Shown here piece by piece: positions 45,154 through 54,521 of a stretch of 64,000 nucleotides of DNA. This stretch comes from Limibacter armeniacum (GTDB lineage: Bacteria; Bacteroidota; Bacteroidia; Cytophagales; Flammeovirgaceae), in NCBI RefSeq assembly GCF_036880985.1, contig NZ_JBAJNO010000008.1:2667500-2731499 (forward strand), written 5' to 3'. The position numbers were made by a program, and so were the translations under genes. Within the stretch, counting starts at the first letter, position 1; every line of letters begins with the position of its first letter. Below the pieces are notes generated by a model. That model ran no database searches and was not told the origin of the DNA. It saw only the letters and a list, made by a program, of their open reading frames with translations.

Positions 45154-46908
45154 CTAGTTCTTAGCAATCTCACTTTTCAGTTTTTCCATTGTTTGTTCTG
45201 GCACTTCTTTGAGGTCCAAAAGTATCAGTCCATCCAAGGAATTATTGAACTTGGGGTCCATATTAAAACTGATAATCTTGGCATTCAGCTTAATATATTG
45301 CTTCAGCAATGGTGGAATATGGAAACGGTTTGGTTCAATCTCAGTGATCAACTTATCAAAGCTCAGGATATCCTTGGCTTTCTCCAATAGAATTTCATAA
45401 TCCGAATGCCTGAAATCCACCTTATAACCTGTCCTTGGCTTCACCAGTTTTGCCAGTTCATTATTGTAAAAGTACTTCATGATAAAGGCTATGATATAGC
45501 TCTTCGAAACCGTTGAGTAGTCATTGCTGATACTGACAGGTCCCACCAAGTATTTGTACTCAGGGTTTTTCAAAAGGAAGATCAAAATACCTCTCCACAA
45601 TAAAAACAAAGGCATTGGGTGCTGCTGGTACTCCTTGATTACAAAGGAACGCCCAAGCTCCACTGACTGCTCAAGTATTGGCAGCAACTTCTTGTTCATC
45701 TCAAAAAGGGTATTGGTATAAAACCCTTTTACGCCTTTCTTTTCTGACAATACCTTTCCCCTGCCAAGCCTATAGGCTCCAATCACTTTCTGCTCCTTAT
45801 TATGCCAAAGGAAAAGGTGTTCATACTTTGTATCATACCTATCCAAGTCCACTGCAAGGTTGGTACCCTCTCCTACCTCTCGGAAGGTAATCTCCCTAAG
45901 TCTACCGATTTCCGTTATCAGGTTAGGAATATTGGCATATGGTGCGACATAAATCTCAATATCCTGATGTTTATGGTAACACATCCCTAGCTCCCTCAAC
46001 TTATCAACTTCCTGCTTCAGGATTGCTTTTGGAATAGGTGCTATAATGGTCTTAGCACGCTTCAACACAGCAAGGTTTGGTCTTATATGTTGTTGCTTTT
46101 TACGAAGGGCACTACCTTGAACATATACCCTTGCACGCAGATAACGACCAAACTTATACACATCTCCCAACTCCAGTTGCTCTTTGACAGAAATAGGCGA
46201 TCCAATTCTAACCTTTATCTTCTTATTCTTCTTTCCCAAAAACTCCGCCGGCAATCGAGCTGTCCTCAAGGAAGGGTGTAACTTCCCTAGCAAGTGGAAG
46301 AGTAAACTGTTTTTCCCATCAAAATAAACTGGTACTACAGGCACTTCGGCATGCTTGATCAGCTTTATGGCTGGTATTTCCCAAGCCTTGTCCTGTACAC
46401 CGCCTTTCATACTTTGATAGGTAGAAACTTCTCCGGCAGGGAAAATTCCCAACGGATATCCATCCTTCAAATGCTGTAAGGCATCACGAATGCCCTTCTT
46501 GCTTACTACACTTCCTTTCTGTGCAAATGGATTGACCGGTATAAAGAACTCTTTTAAAGGTTCAACCCTATGCAAAAGGAAATTAGCCATTACTTTAAAG
46601 TCAGGTCTAACCTTCCTGATCAGATGGAGCAGTATAATTCCATCAAGTAAGCCAAATGGATGGTTTGCTACGACAATAAAAGGTCCTGACTTGGGAATAT
46701 GCTTCAGGTCTTCATCCCTGAAATCGCATTTCACATTCATTTCCTTCAAAATACTTTCAATAAGTTCTACTCCCTGCTCAGCAGTCAGTTTATCGTATAG
46801 TTTGTTGAACTTTCGCAGTTTTAGCAGTCTCATGACAAGCTCTGCTGTTACGTTGTTCATCCTGTTGCCGGTGGCTGCCTGCAAGTCAGGTTTGTTGATT
46901 ATTGCCAT
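45154..46908 (-). CDS. Bifunctional acyltransferase, OlsF-like (PlsC domain plus GNAT-like hemolysin domain)
   Basis: 584 residues. The N-terminal half (to ~290) is a PlsC-type acyltransferase with VVANHPFGLLDG (His83) and FPAGEVSTY. The C-terminal half (~290-580) matches the hemolysin/OlsB GNAT family (IGRLREITFREVGEG, IKEYQQHPMPLFLLWRGI). The combination is that of OlsF, which makes ornithine lipids by both N- and O-acylation, known from Bacteroidota and some proteobacteria. Which half does which step is not decided here. A membrane-surface enzyme. It is alone in its transcription unit. Confidence 0.87.
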   Translation of the reverse strand: MAIINKPDLQAATGNRMNNVTAELVMRLLKLRKFNKLYDKLTAEQGVELIESILKEMNVKCDFRDEDLKHIPKSGPFIVVANHPFGLLDGIILLHLIRKVRPDFKVMANFLLHRVEPLKEFFIPVNPFAQKGSVVSKKGIRDALQHLKDGYPLGIFPAGEVSTYQSMKGGVQDKAWEIPAIKLIKHAEVPVVPVYFDGKNSLLFHLLGKLHPSLRTARLPAEFLGKKNKKIKVRIGSPISVKEQLELGDVYKFGRYLRARVYVQGSALRKKQQHIRPNLAVLKRAKTIIAPIPKAILKQEVDKLRELGMCYHKHQDIEIYVAPYANIPNLITEIGRLREITFREVGEGTNLAVDLDRYDTKYEHLFLWHNKEQKVIGAYRLGRGKVLSEKKGVKGFYTNTLFEMNKKLLPILEQSVELGRSFVIKEYQQHPMPLFLLWRGILIFLLKNPEYKYLVGPVSISNDYSTVSKSYIIAFIMKYFYNNELAKLVKPRTGYKVDFRHSDYEILLEKAKDILSFDKLITEIEPNRFHIPPLLKQYIKLNAKIISFNMDPKFNNSLDGLILLDLKEVPEQTMEKLKSEIAKN

Positions 46909-47396
46909 AATTTCAATTCAAATTCTGTGATAAGTACAGCCATATCGGTTTTTGTATAAATAGGTCATGGTATAGTTCGGCTGTTTCAGTCACAATAATT
47001 GACTTTTTTTTGATGGCTTCTGATAAGGAAATTTGAATAGAATATGAATAAATTATTTCCAGTATGGCGGTACGGTAAACAGCATTTCGTTTCTGATTTG
47101 TAATCAGCAATTTCCGTGAACTTACATTCACTCAACAGGAGTTTCATCTACACTAGATCGCTGCATCAAAACAACTTTACGACCAACTGAATCTATATAA
47201 AATATTATTATGCAAGCATAACTTTAATTATATTGAGCCTGTATTGAATAACCCATTCAAATTTGCCTGTAACCAGATGCTGTTTTTAAGACAGGTAAAA
47301 CATAAGGCAAAGGAGATAATTCTAATTTCAAATCCATTGCAACAACTATTGTGTTGCTAGCAGATTCTATTAAACTCAACACCCAATTAAAGAACC
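46909..47396. other. Intergenic region of 488 bases
   Basis: Divergent space between the OlsF-like gene and the DUF2147 gene. A 72-codon minus-strand frame at 46913-47131 ends five bases before the acyltransferase start but has no family-like features. A short inverted repeat CCTGT/ACAGG (about 47269-47298) is visible. No exact -7 element is found. Confidence 0.5.
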
Positions 47397-47792
47397 ATGA
47401 ACGACGACAAAAAAGAACTGATCGAAGGACTTTGGCTGACAGGAGCAAAAGACGCACATGTACATGTCTGGATTGGCGAAGATGACAGAGCTTACGGTAA
47501 AGTAGCTTGGATGGAAAGAGATGCCAACAAGGACGGTTCAAAACCAAGAGTGGACGAACTTAACCCTAAAAAAGACTTGAGAAGCCGTACACTGGAAGGT
47601 CTGGTCATTTTGGATGGATTCCAATACAAAGGTGATGGAGAATGGGAAGAGGGAAAAGTGTATGATCCGGACACAGGCAATACATACAGTGGAACAATCA
47701 AGAATAATGGCCCCAACGTCCTGAAGATGCACGGTTATGTAGGTATCAAATTATTTGGAAGGTCAGAAAACTGGATTCGTATTGATGATTAA
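47397..47792 (+). CDS. DUF2147-type small beta protein
   Basis: 131 residues, no signal peptide although many relatives have one. The order of blocks, EGLWLTGAKDAHVHVWIGED near the start, DLRSRTLEGLVILDGFQY, then GKVYDPDTGNTYSGTI and YVGIKLFGRSENWIR at the end, is that of DUF2147, a lipocalin-like fold. Its function is unestablished. It is followed by a hairpin and then the acyl-CoA-binding protein, perhaps on the same transcript. Confidence 0.82.
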   Translation: MNDDKKELIEGLWLTGAKDAHVHVWIGEDDRAYGKVAWMERDANKDGSKPRVDELNPKKDLRSRTLEGLVILDGFQYKGDGEWEEGKVYDPDTGNTYSGTIKNNGPNVLKMHGYVGIKLFGRSENWIRIDD

Positions 47793-47819
47793 CCTTGTGA
47801 AAGGTGACCAAAAATAAAT

Positions 47820-47847
47820 GGGAGTAAAATCAATAGGTTTTGCTCCC
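47820..47847 (+). terminator. Hairpin between DUF2147 and acyl-CoA-binding protein genes
   Basis: GGGAGTAAAA pairs with TTTTGCTCCC around an 8-base loop. Only a short T-stretch follows, so it may be a weak terminator or mRNA-end hairpin. Confidence 0.5.
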
Positions 47848-47887
47848 GATCTTTGAATATTAATAAACAACTAAAACTAACGGAGAA

Positions 47888-48145
47888 ATGGCTTCAGAAG
47901 CATTTGTGAACGCACAGAAAAAAGTCAACACCCTTGACAGCAAACCATCAAACGAGGCATTGCTTAAACTTTATGCTCTTTATAAGCAAGCAACAGAAGG
48001 TAATGTAAATACGGAACGCCCTGGTGGTTTTGACTTCAAAGGAAACGCCAAATGGGATGCATGGAAAAAAATGGAAGGAATCAGCCAAGAAGATGCTGAA
48101 GCAAAATACATTGCTTTTGTAGATGAATTGGTAGACAACCAATAA
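47888..48145 (+). CDS. Acyl-CoA-binding protein
   Basis: 85 residues, full length for the family. The ligand-binding segment LYALYKQATEGNVNT and the block KWDAWKKMEGIS carry the conserved Tyr, Lys and Trp residues that hold the CoA and acyl chain. ACBPs carry long-chain acyl-CoA esters in the cytosol; they are common in eukaryotes and present in a subset of bacteria. A long-chain acyl-CoA ligase and an OlsF-like acyltransferase are within 6 kb, so acyl-CoA handling may be the shared theme. Confidence 0.95.
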   Translation: MASEAFVNAQKKVNTLDSKPSNEALLKLYALYKQATEGNVNTERPGGFDFKGNAKWDAWKKMEGISQEDAEAKYIAFVDELVDNQ

Positions 48146-48206
48146 GCTAGGCAAAAGATGCTAGACGCTAGGTTTCCTCTAGGTGCTAGCATCTTTCTTC
48201 TAGTCA
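48146..48206. repeat. CTAG-rich inverted repeat between the ACBP gene and nspC
   Basis: Six CTAG tetramers lie in 60 bases. AAAGATGCTAG (48154-48164) pairs with CTAGCATCTTT (48186-48196), with further partial pairing inside (CTAGG/CTAGG). It can act as a bidirectional terminator between the convergent genes. A related CTAG-rich element lies on the other side of nspC. Confidence 0.8.
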
Positions 48207-49334
48207 TTATAACCTGCTTTTATACTCCTCGTACCCGAAAGTCTTCAGCACCTCAAAAGTACCGTCTTCCTTCATAATACCGATATTAGGCAAGTTTACT
48301 CCATTAAAGGTGGTAGTCTTTACCATCGTATAGTGGATCATATCCTCAAATATGATTTTTTGTCCAACTTCAAGCGGTTTATCAAAAGCATAACCTGCCA
48401 TAAAGTCTCCAGCCAGACATGTAGTTCCACCCATATTATACTTGAACTCACCTCCTTCTATGGCTTCTCTGATTCTTGGCTTATAAGGCATCTCCAGTGT
48501 ATCAGGCATATGTGCCGCAAAAGATGTATCCAACATGGCAGTGGTTGTGCCTTGGTTTTCTACAACGTCCAATACAGTAGCAACCAATGGACCTGTCTCC
48601 CAACCTACAGCACTTCCTGGCTCAAGAATGATGTCCAAGTTGTAATTATCTTTCAGGTTGCTGATTAGAGAAATCAATAGCTCGATATCATAGCCTTTTC
48701 GGGTAATGGCATGACCACCTCCCATATTCAACCATTTTGCCTGATGCAGCAAGTGACCGAATTTCTCTTCTACAGCTTGAAGCGTTCGCTCCAAAGTGTC
48801 AGCACCATTTTCACATAATGTATGGAAATGCAAACCGACAATTCCCTCAGGAAGCTCATCTCCGATCTGCTCAGCCCTTACGCCAAGTCTTGAACCAATT
48901 ACACAAGGGTTGTACAAATCCGTTTCTACTTCAGAGTACTCTGGGTTGATACGCAATGCAGCCTCTACGCCTTTCGCCATGGTTTTCTCCTTGTGGCGTT
49001 CCCACTCATTCAATGAGTTGAAAGTGATATGGCTTGCGATATCCAGCATTTCGTCAATCTCATTCGGCAGGTAAACAGGGCTGTAAGCGTGTACCTCTCC
49101 TCCAAACTCATACTTGCCAAGTTTGGCCTCGTTCAGTGAGCTTGACGTAACACCAGGCAAATATTTCTTGACAAGATCAAATGTATGGTAAGTGGCAAAA
49201 CCTTTCAGTGCCAAGATGATCTTCGCTCCGGTTGCCTTCTGTACCATGTCCAATGTTCTTAGGTTGTTGTGGAGTAATTGCTCCTCCACTACATAACATG
49301 GACTAGGAATTTGGTCTATAACTTTTTCTATCAT
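48207..49334 (-). CDS. nspC: Carboxynorspermidine decarboxylase
   Basis: 375 residues from the ATG at 49334 (MIEKVIDQIPSPCYVVEE), the family start; an upstream ATG at 49391 lies in the CTAG repeat. A fold-III PLP decarboxylase with the lysine in IILALKGFATYHTF, the phosphate-binding GGGHAITRKG and the cysteine-loop region FAAHMPDTLEMPY. It decarboxylates carboxyspermidine or carboxynorspermidine, the last step of the alternative spermidine pathway. The preceding gene encodes the matching synthase. Confidence 0.95.
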   Translation of the reverse strand: MIEKVIDQIPSPCYVVEEQLLHNNLRTLDMVQKATGAKIILALKGFATYHTFDLVKKYLPGVTSSSLNEAKLGKYEFGGEVHAYSPVYLPNEIDEMLDIASHITFNSLNEWERHKEKTMAKGVEAALRINPEYSEVETDLYNPCVIGSRLGVRAEQIGDELPEGIVGLHFHTLCENGADTLERTLQAVEEKFGHLLHQAKWLNMGGGHAITRKGYDIELLISLISNLKDNYNLDIILEPGSAVGWETGPLVATVLDVVENQGTTTAMLDTSFAAHMPDTLEMPYKPRIREAIEGGEFKYNMGGTTCLAGDFMAGYAFDKPLEVGQKIIFEDMIHYTMVKTTTFNGVNLPNIGIMKEDGTFEVLKTFGYEEYKSRL

Positions 49335-49346
49335 AGTCTTAAAGAA

Positions 49347-49437
49347 GTTAGAGGCTAGAAGAAAGAAACATGACGAAAAATCAAGCTTCAACTTCTAGCC
49401 TCTAGTCTAGTATCTAATCTCTAGAATAGTGTCTAGA
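49347..49437. repeat. CTAG-rich inverted repeat between the synthase and nspC
   Basis: TAGAGGCTAGAAG (49349-49361) and CTTCTAGCCTCTA (49392-49404) form a perfect 13-base inverted repeat with a 30-base loop. Six CTAG tetramers lie in about 90 bases, the last four in a decaying tandem of TCTAGT-like units (49401-49435). The function is unknown. Confidence 0.8.
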
Positions 49438-50649
49438 TTAATATTCATGAGGGAATTCTACGTTCTCTGTCTCTTCCCAAGGCAGACCGTACTTGCCGAT
49501 CTCTTCCATAAATGGATCTGGGTTGAATTGCTCTACGTTGAATACACCTGCACCATTATCCCATTTGCCTTCCAGGAACATTTTTGCACCTAGCATAGCA
49601 GGAACACCAGTAGTATAGGCAACACCTTGACCACCTACTTCATCCCAAGCGTGTTGGTGCTTGCAGTTGTTCCATACGTAGTAAGTTTTCTCCTTACCGT
49701 CTTTGATACCTTTGATCTGACAGCCAATAGAAGTCTCCCCTACGTAGTTTTCACCCAATGAAGATGGCTCAGGAAGCAATGCCTTCAGGAATTCCAAAGG
49801 AACGATGTCCTGACCTTGGAACTTGATAGGCTCGATGCTTGTCATGCCTACGTTCTGAAGTACTGTTAGGTGCTTGATATACTCCTGTCCAAACGTCATC
49901 CAGAAACGGGCACGCTTGATCGTTGGGTAATTTTTCACCAATGACTCCAACTCTTCATGGTAAAGCAAGTAAGACTCTCTCTCACCAATATTAGGATAGT
50001 CGATTGGCTTATGAATTGACATAGCGTCAATTTCTACCCATTTACCATCTTCCCAATACTTACCCTTCTGTGTGATCTCACGGATATTGATCTCAGGGTT
50101 GAAGTTGGTTGCAAATGCTTTTCCGTGATCACCAGCATTACAGTCCACGATATCCAAGTAATGGATCTCATCAAAATGGTGCTTGGCTGCATATGACGTA
50201 TATACGCCAGTTACGCCCGGATCAAATCCACAACCAAGAATAGCTGTGATACCTGCCTCCTTGAATTTATCCTGATAAGCCCACTGCCAGCTGTACTCAA
50301 ACTTCGCCTCATCTTTAGGCTCGTAATTGGCAGTGTCCAAATAATGTACTTTCGTTTCCAGACATGCGTCCATGATCGGCAAATCCTGGTAAGGAAGTGC
50401 TACGTTGATCACCAAGTCTGGTTTAACGTTATTAATCAGGGCTACCAGTTCAGGCACATTGTCCGCATCCACTTGATGTGTTGCAATGTCACGACCTGTT
50501 CTTTTTTTGACTTCGGCTGCAATCGCTTCGCACTTTGAAACAGTACGGCTCGCCAATGTGATCTCCTCGAACACTTCAGGGACCATCGCACATTTGTGTG
50601 CCACGACGTTTCCGACGCCACCAGCCCCGATGATTAAAACTTTTGCCAT
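49438..50649 (-). CDS. Carboxynorspermidine/carboxyspermidine synthase (saccharopine dehydrogenase family)
   Basis: 403 residues. The N-terminal Rossmann motif is VLIIGAGGVGNVVAHKCA. LGCGFDPGVTGVYTSYAAKH and the C-terminal GVAYTTGVPAMLGAKMFL are conserved in this branch. The enzyme condenses aspartate semialdehyde with a diamine (putrescine or diaminopropane) using NADPH, giving the substrate of nspC. The pair forms the aspartate-semialdehyde route to spermidine used by most Bacteroidota. It is the upstream gene of the pair. Confidence 0.94.
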   Translation of the reverse strand: MAKVLIIGAGGVGNVVAHKCAMVPEVFEEITLASRTVSKCEAIAAEVKKRTGRDIATHQVDADNVPELVALINNVKPDLVINVALPYQDLPIMDACLETKVHYLDTANYEPKDEAKFEYSWQWAYQDKFKEAGITAILGCGFDPGVTGVYTSYAAKHHFDEIHYLDIVDCNAGDHGKAFATNFNPEINIREITQKGKYWEDGKWVEIDAMSIHKPIDYPNIGERESYLLYHEELESLVKNYPTIKRARFWMTFGQEYIKHLTVLQNVGMTSIEPIKFQGQDIVPLEFLKALLPEPSSLGENYVGETSIGCQIKGIKDGKEKTYYVWNNCKHQHAWDEVGGQGVAYTTGVPAMLGAKMFLEGKWDNGAGVFNVEQFNPDPFMEEIGKYGLPWEETENVEFPHEY

Positions 50650-50770
50650 TTAATAATTCTGTTTAATTGGCTAAAAATATGATAAGCTTTAATAATCAAC
50701 ACTTTGCAGAAATAAAGCGTTGCAACAAGCAATCTACCTCCTACAAAGTTGCGCAAAAGTATATAGTCTC

Positions 50771-50778
50771 CAAATATA
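50771..50778 (-). promoter_or_regulatory. -7 element for the polyamine operon
   Basis: The minus strand reads TATATTTG, an exact TANNTTTG, giving a leader of about 115 bases. The -33 box is weak. Confidence 0.5.
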
Positions 50779-50937
50779 ATCCTATGGATATATCAGGAAA
50801 TAATCAGTCTTAAAATTAGATTCCTGATTACGAGACAAAAACATACTTCAAACCTTGAAAAAATAAAGTATGCGTGAAAAAAACATAAATAATTCATTCG
50901 TCATTCGATTCAGTTATCACTTATCCTTTAGAATGAT

Positions 50938-50945
50938 TATTTTTG
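50938..50945 (+). promoter_or_regulatory. -7 element for the LEA14-like lipoprotein gene
   Basis: TATTTTTG matches TANNTTTG and lies 40 bases before the ATG at 50985. No clear -33 box. Confidence 0.52.
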
Positions 50946-50984
50946 TATTTATCCAAGTGAATATTTGATTTAAAATAACAAACT

Positions 50985-51449
50985 ATGAAGCGTAACTTCA
51001 CCTTTTTCCTTATTTTCGCAACCCTGATGCTATCAATGACATCATGTGGTGTAAAAGAACCTGAATTCAGATCTATCAGAAATGTTGAAATGATTTCATT
51101 GGAAGATGGCAACATTCTCCTGAAAGCAGATGCTGATATCTACAACCCAAATGGTGTTTCATTGACGATCAAAGAAATTCATGTTGACGTGATGGTTAAC
51201 GACGAACTGATCGGAACAGTTGATCAATTCCTTGAGCGAGAAATGCCCAAAAAAGATGAAGTGGCTCTCCCATTGGAAGTAAAGTTCCCACCTAAGTTAC
51301 TATTCAGCAATTTCCTGACAGGACTGATGAATATGGCTACAGGACAGGACTTCGAAATCAACTATGTAGGCTATGTAAAAACTAAAGCGATGGGTATCAG
51401 CTTTACGGTACCTGTTAAGTCGAAACAAAAAATAAAACTGAACTCTTAA
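50985..51449 (+). CDS. LEA14-type (water stress/hypersensitive-like) lipoprotein
   Basis: 154 residues. A lipoprotein signal with lipobox MTSC (Cys21) starts the protein. The remainder is a single LEA2-type beta-sandwich with the family pattern ILLKADADIYNPNGVSLTIKEI and KKDEVALPLEVKFPPKLLF. It should be tethered to the membrane facing the periplasm. The function in bacteria is unknown. The acyl-CoA ligase starts seven bases after it, so the two are one operon. Confidence 0.85.
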   Translation: MKRNFTFFLIFATLMLSMTSCGVKEPEFRSIRNVEMISLEDGNILLKADADIYNPNGVSLTIKEIHVDVMVNDELIGTVDQFLEREMPKKDEVALPLEVKFPPKLLFSNFLTGLMNMATGQDFEINYVGYVKTKAMGISFTVPVKSKQKIKLNS

Positions 51450-51456
51450 GCAAATT

Positions 51457-53259
51457 ATGCGACAAGTAGTGACCAAGCACTTTGCTCAGGCATTAAGAGA
51501 TAAAGCTGCACAATACGGACAAAGAGCTGCCTTGAAATTCAAGGAGTATGGTGAAGGAGAATGGATTTCCATGTCATGGGATGAAATGCTAGATAAGGTT
51601 AACAGGGTTTCTAAAGCCCTACTTGACTTTGGCATTGAGACACAGCAAAAAGTTGGGATATTCTCACAGAACATGCCGGAATGGTCACTTGTCGACTTTG
51701 CTACTTTAAGTATCAGAGGCGTAGTAGTACCTATCTACGCAACAAGTACAGCTCCTCAAGCAGACTATATCATCAACGATGCAGAGATCAATATCCTGTT
51801 TGTTGGAGATCAGGAGCAGTACGACATTGCTCATTCATTACTCTCTACAAATGAGCATCTGAAAAAGGTGATCGTATTTGATGACCGTACAGACCTGAAG
51901 TCATGTCCTGACGCTGAGTACTTCAAGGACTTTATCAAAAAAGGAGACAGTCCTGAGCATGACACTGTACTTCAGTCAAAGTTGTCAGCCATCCAAGAAG
52001 ATGACATGGTAACGTTGATTTACACTTCTGGCACCACTGGTGAACCTAAAGGTGTTATGTTGGACAATGCCAATTTCAATGCTTGTATTGAAATGCATGA
52101 AGACCGTCTCAACGTGAATGACACAGATACCTCTATCGCATTTCTACCACTTAGCCATATCTTTGAGCGTGCATGGACATACTACATGTTCTACAAAGGT
52201 GTAATCAATCACTATAACCTCTTCCCTACCAATATTAAGGAGACACTAGAGGAAATCCGCCCTACTTTGATATGTTCTGTACCAAGGCTGTATGAAAAAA
52301 TCTACGGCACGGTATACGCTAAACTGGAAACAGCTTCGCCTGTAAAGAAAGCATTATTCAATTGGGCTGTCAATACAGGTAAAAAGGTAGTTGCTACTAA
52401 GCAAAAAGGGCAAACACCTTCCGGCTTCCTGAATATGCAATACAACTTGGCTGATAAGTTGGTATTGAGTAAAATCAGAATTGCAACAGGCTTGGAGAAC
52501 GCCAAATTCCTGCCATGTGCCGGTTCAAAACTTTCAGAAGAAATTAACTATTTCCTTCATGCGATTGGCTTCAACCTGAAGTACGGATATGGCTTGAGCG
52601 AAACTTGTGCTACTGTATCTTGCTTTGATGACCACAACTACCGCCTAGGTACTGTTGGTATGCCATTGAAAGGTATTGAGATCAAGTTGGGTGAGAACAA
52701 TGAGATTCTTGTCAAGTCCCCTACCATTATGCGTGGTTATTACAACAAGCCTGAAGCTACTGCTGAAGTTTTTGAAGGGGAATGGTTCCGTACAGGTGAT
52801 GCTGGAGAAATTGATGAAAAAGGAAACCTGATTTTTATAGAACGCCTTAAAGACTTGATGAAAACAGCAGGTGGTAAATACATTGCTCCACAAGTAGTAG
52901 AAACAACGATTGGTAGCGACCAGTATGTGGAACAGATAGCCATCATTGGTGATGAAAGAAAGTTTGTTTCAGCCTTGATCGTCCCTGCCTTTGAAACATT
53001 GGAATCTTACGCTAAAGAAGCTGGCATTGCATTCAAAGACAGGGTTGAGTTAATCAGAAATGCGGAAGTCATCAAGCTATTTGAGAACCGTATCAATGAT
53101 CTACAGAAAAACCTTGCAAGGTTCGAACAGGTAAAGAAATTCACACTTCTACCAAAAGAGTTTACCATCGAGAATGGTGAAATTACTCCTACGCTAAAGA
53201 TTAGACGTAAGACAATCTTACAGAATTTTTCTTCAGAAATTGAAGCGATGTATATCTAA
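51457..53259 (+). CDS. Long-chain fatty acid-CoA ligase (AMP-binding)
   Basis: 600 residues. The P-loop-like signature is LIYTSGTTGEPKGVML, followed by GYGLSETCATVS, the ATP-binding aspartate in WFRTGDAGEIDEKGNL and the hinge-lysine block RLKDLMKTAGGKYIAP. The C-terminal LKIRRKTIL has the catalytic lysine region. It activates long-chain fatty acids as acyl-AMP and then acyl-CoA at the cytoplasmic membrane. It resembles the FadD15-like class. It is co-transcribed with the LEA14-like lipoprotein. Confidence 0.94.
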   Translation: MRQVVTKHFAQALRDKAAQYGQRAALKFKEYGEGEWISMSWDEMLDKVNRVSKALLDFGIETQQKVGIFSQNMPEWSLVDFATLSIRGVVVPIYATSTAPQADYIINDAEINILFVGDQEQYDIAHSLLSTNEHLKKVIVFDDRTDLKSCPDAEYFKDFIKKGDSPEHDTVLQSKLSAIQEDDMVTLIYTSGTTGEPKGVMLDNANFNACIEMHEDRLNVNDTDTSIAFLPLSHIFERAWTYYMFYKGVINHYNLFPTNIKETLEEIRPTLICSVPRLYEKIYGTVYAKLETASPVKKALFNWAVNTGKKVVATKQKGQTPSGFLNMQYNLADKLVLSKIRIATGLENAKFLPCAGSKLSEEINYFLHAIGFNLKYGYGLSETCATVSCFDDHNYRLGTVGMPLKGIEIKLGENNEILVKSPTIMRGYYNKPEATAEVFEGEWFRTGDAGEIDEKGNLIFIERLKDLMKTAGGKYIAPQVVETTIGSDQYVEQIAIIGDERKFVSALIVPAFETLESYAKEAGIAFKDRVELIRNAEVIKLFENRINDLQKNLARFEQVKKFTLLPKEFTIENGEITPTLKIRRKTILQNFSSEIEAMYI

Positions 53260-53270
53260 GCCCTTAAATA

Positions 53271-53309
53271 AAAAAGGCGGACAGTTTATATAAACTGTCC
53301 GCCTTTTTT
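53271..53309. terminator. Strong bidirectional terminator
   Basis: AAAAAGGCGGACAGTTTA and TAAACTGTCCGCCTTTTT form a near-perfect palindrome (18-base stem) between convergent genes. Confidence 0.95.
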
Positions 53310-53324
53310 GAAAAATCTCCCAAA

Positions 53325-54521
53325 TTACATTGACTGTTTTGCTGCATTTACTGTAGCTTTTTTCTCATCATGCTTATCAAATGAGAACTTGCCTTTCAAT
53401 TTCAGGAACTGGTCTTCAAAATATGTTTTAGACAGATAGGATACCGAAATAACTGATACGATAACCATTAAGTGATAAAGTATAAACCCAACTGCTGTAG
53501 GCAATCCTGCCAGAAAATCTCCCAATACAAATACGATCGCAAAAACAATCGTCAGGTGGTACATATAAATACCATAGGAAATATCTCCCAACTTATTCAT
53601 AATTGGATGCTCAAGTCTGAACAGTGTTTTCACATTCAAAGAAACATTGATGATCATCCATAAGAAAAGGAAATAGGTAAACAGAGATGAAAAGACAGGG
53701 GTAGCAAAGAACACTTGATAGATAAAACCACCTACAGAAGTATCATTCATCAGGAAGTTGTGACATGTACATCGCACTACAATTACGGCAAACAATATCA
53801 ACTGCCACTTCTTAGTAAATAGCTGCATCGAAGAAATGCTCTTCTGGGTATGATAGATAAAATAGGCTCCCAATCCACCAAAAGCCATCGCATCGATCTG
53901 AAGTTGCCTTACCAAAGAGGCTACAAATGGGTGAGTCGGATCTATAAAAGTAAAATAGTAATCCAGTGAAAGCCTGATAATGATGATTCCTATAAAAATA
54001 TTGATCAGGTATTTTGAAAAGAACTTAACGATTGGCGCCCATGTGATATAAAAGACTTCTTCAACTCCTATTGACCACAAAGGGTATAGTATCGTATGTC
54101 CAAAAAGAGCATTCACAGCAAATGGCAAGAACAAAACATACATCCATGCCACCTCGCCAGGGTCATAAGGCAATTGGTAATCGGCACCCAACATGGTCAA
54201 AGCAGTCGGGACTATCACCAAACCAGTCAGTACCATCAGAAAGTATAGAGGCCAGATTCGTAATACCCTCCTCATATAAAACTTCCGTACCGATACATCA
54301 TTTTTCTTTTCAAGCTCTTTGAACAGTAGATAGGAAATCAGAAACCCGCTTAGGACAAAGAAAAAAGTAACGGAAAGACCTCCAAGGCTGAAAAGTGTAT
54401 AATCATGCAGGTGAAAGAAGCCTCTACCTAGTTTCACACTTTCAGCGTGATGCAAAACCACCAGGTAGGCAGCAATAAACCTGAGCGCATTGAGGCCAGG
54501 GAAGTATTGAATGTGTTTCAT
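53325..54521 (-). CDS. Acyltransferase-3 (OafA/YrhL-type) membrane protein
   Basis: 398 residues with about ten membrane helices. The family motifs are LNALRFIAAYLVVLHHAESV with the conserved histidine and RRVLRIWPLYFLMVL; GDISYGIYMYHLTIV is near the C-terminus. These integral enzymes O-acylate surface sugars or other envelope molecules. No glycan cluster is adjacent, so the target is unknown. The C-terminal tail is basic and cytoplasmic. It is a single gene. Confidence 0.92.
   Translation of the reverse strand: MKHIQYFPGLNALRFIAAYLVVLHHAESVKLGRGFFHLHDYTLFSLGGLSVTFFFVLSGFLISYLLFKELEKKNDVSVRKFYMRRVLRIWPLYFLMVLTGLVIVPTALTMLGADYQLPYDPGEVAWMYVLFLPFAVNALFGHTILYPLWSIGVEEVFYITWAPIVKFFSKYLINIFIGIIIIRLSLDYYFTFIDPTHPFVASLVRQLQIDAMAFGGLGAYFIYHTQKSISSMQLFTKKWQLILFAVIVVRCTCHNFLMNDTSVGGFIYQVFFATPVFSSLFTYFLFLWMIINVSLNVKTLFRLEHPIMNKLGDISYGIYMYHLTIVFAIVFVLGDFLAGLPTAVGFILYHLMVIVSVISVSYLSKTYFEDQFLKLKGKFSFDKHDEKKATVNAAKQSM

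Larger units (their letters stand above)
50650..50984. other. Divergent promoter region, no gene
   Basis: 335 AT-rich bases between the polyamine operon (minus) and the lipoprotein-ligase operon (plus), carrying a -7 element for each direction and nothing else that I recognise. Confidence 0.6.

Noticed and set aside
46913-47131. 72-codon minus-strand frame ending five bases before the OlsF-like gene
   Set aside because: The position resembles an operon gene, but no motif is present and the composition looks random.
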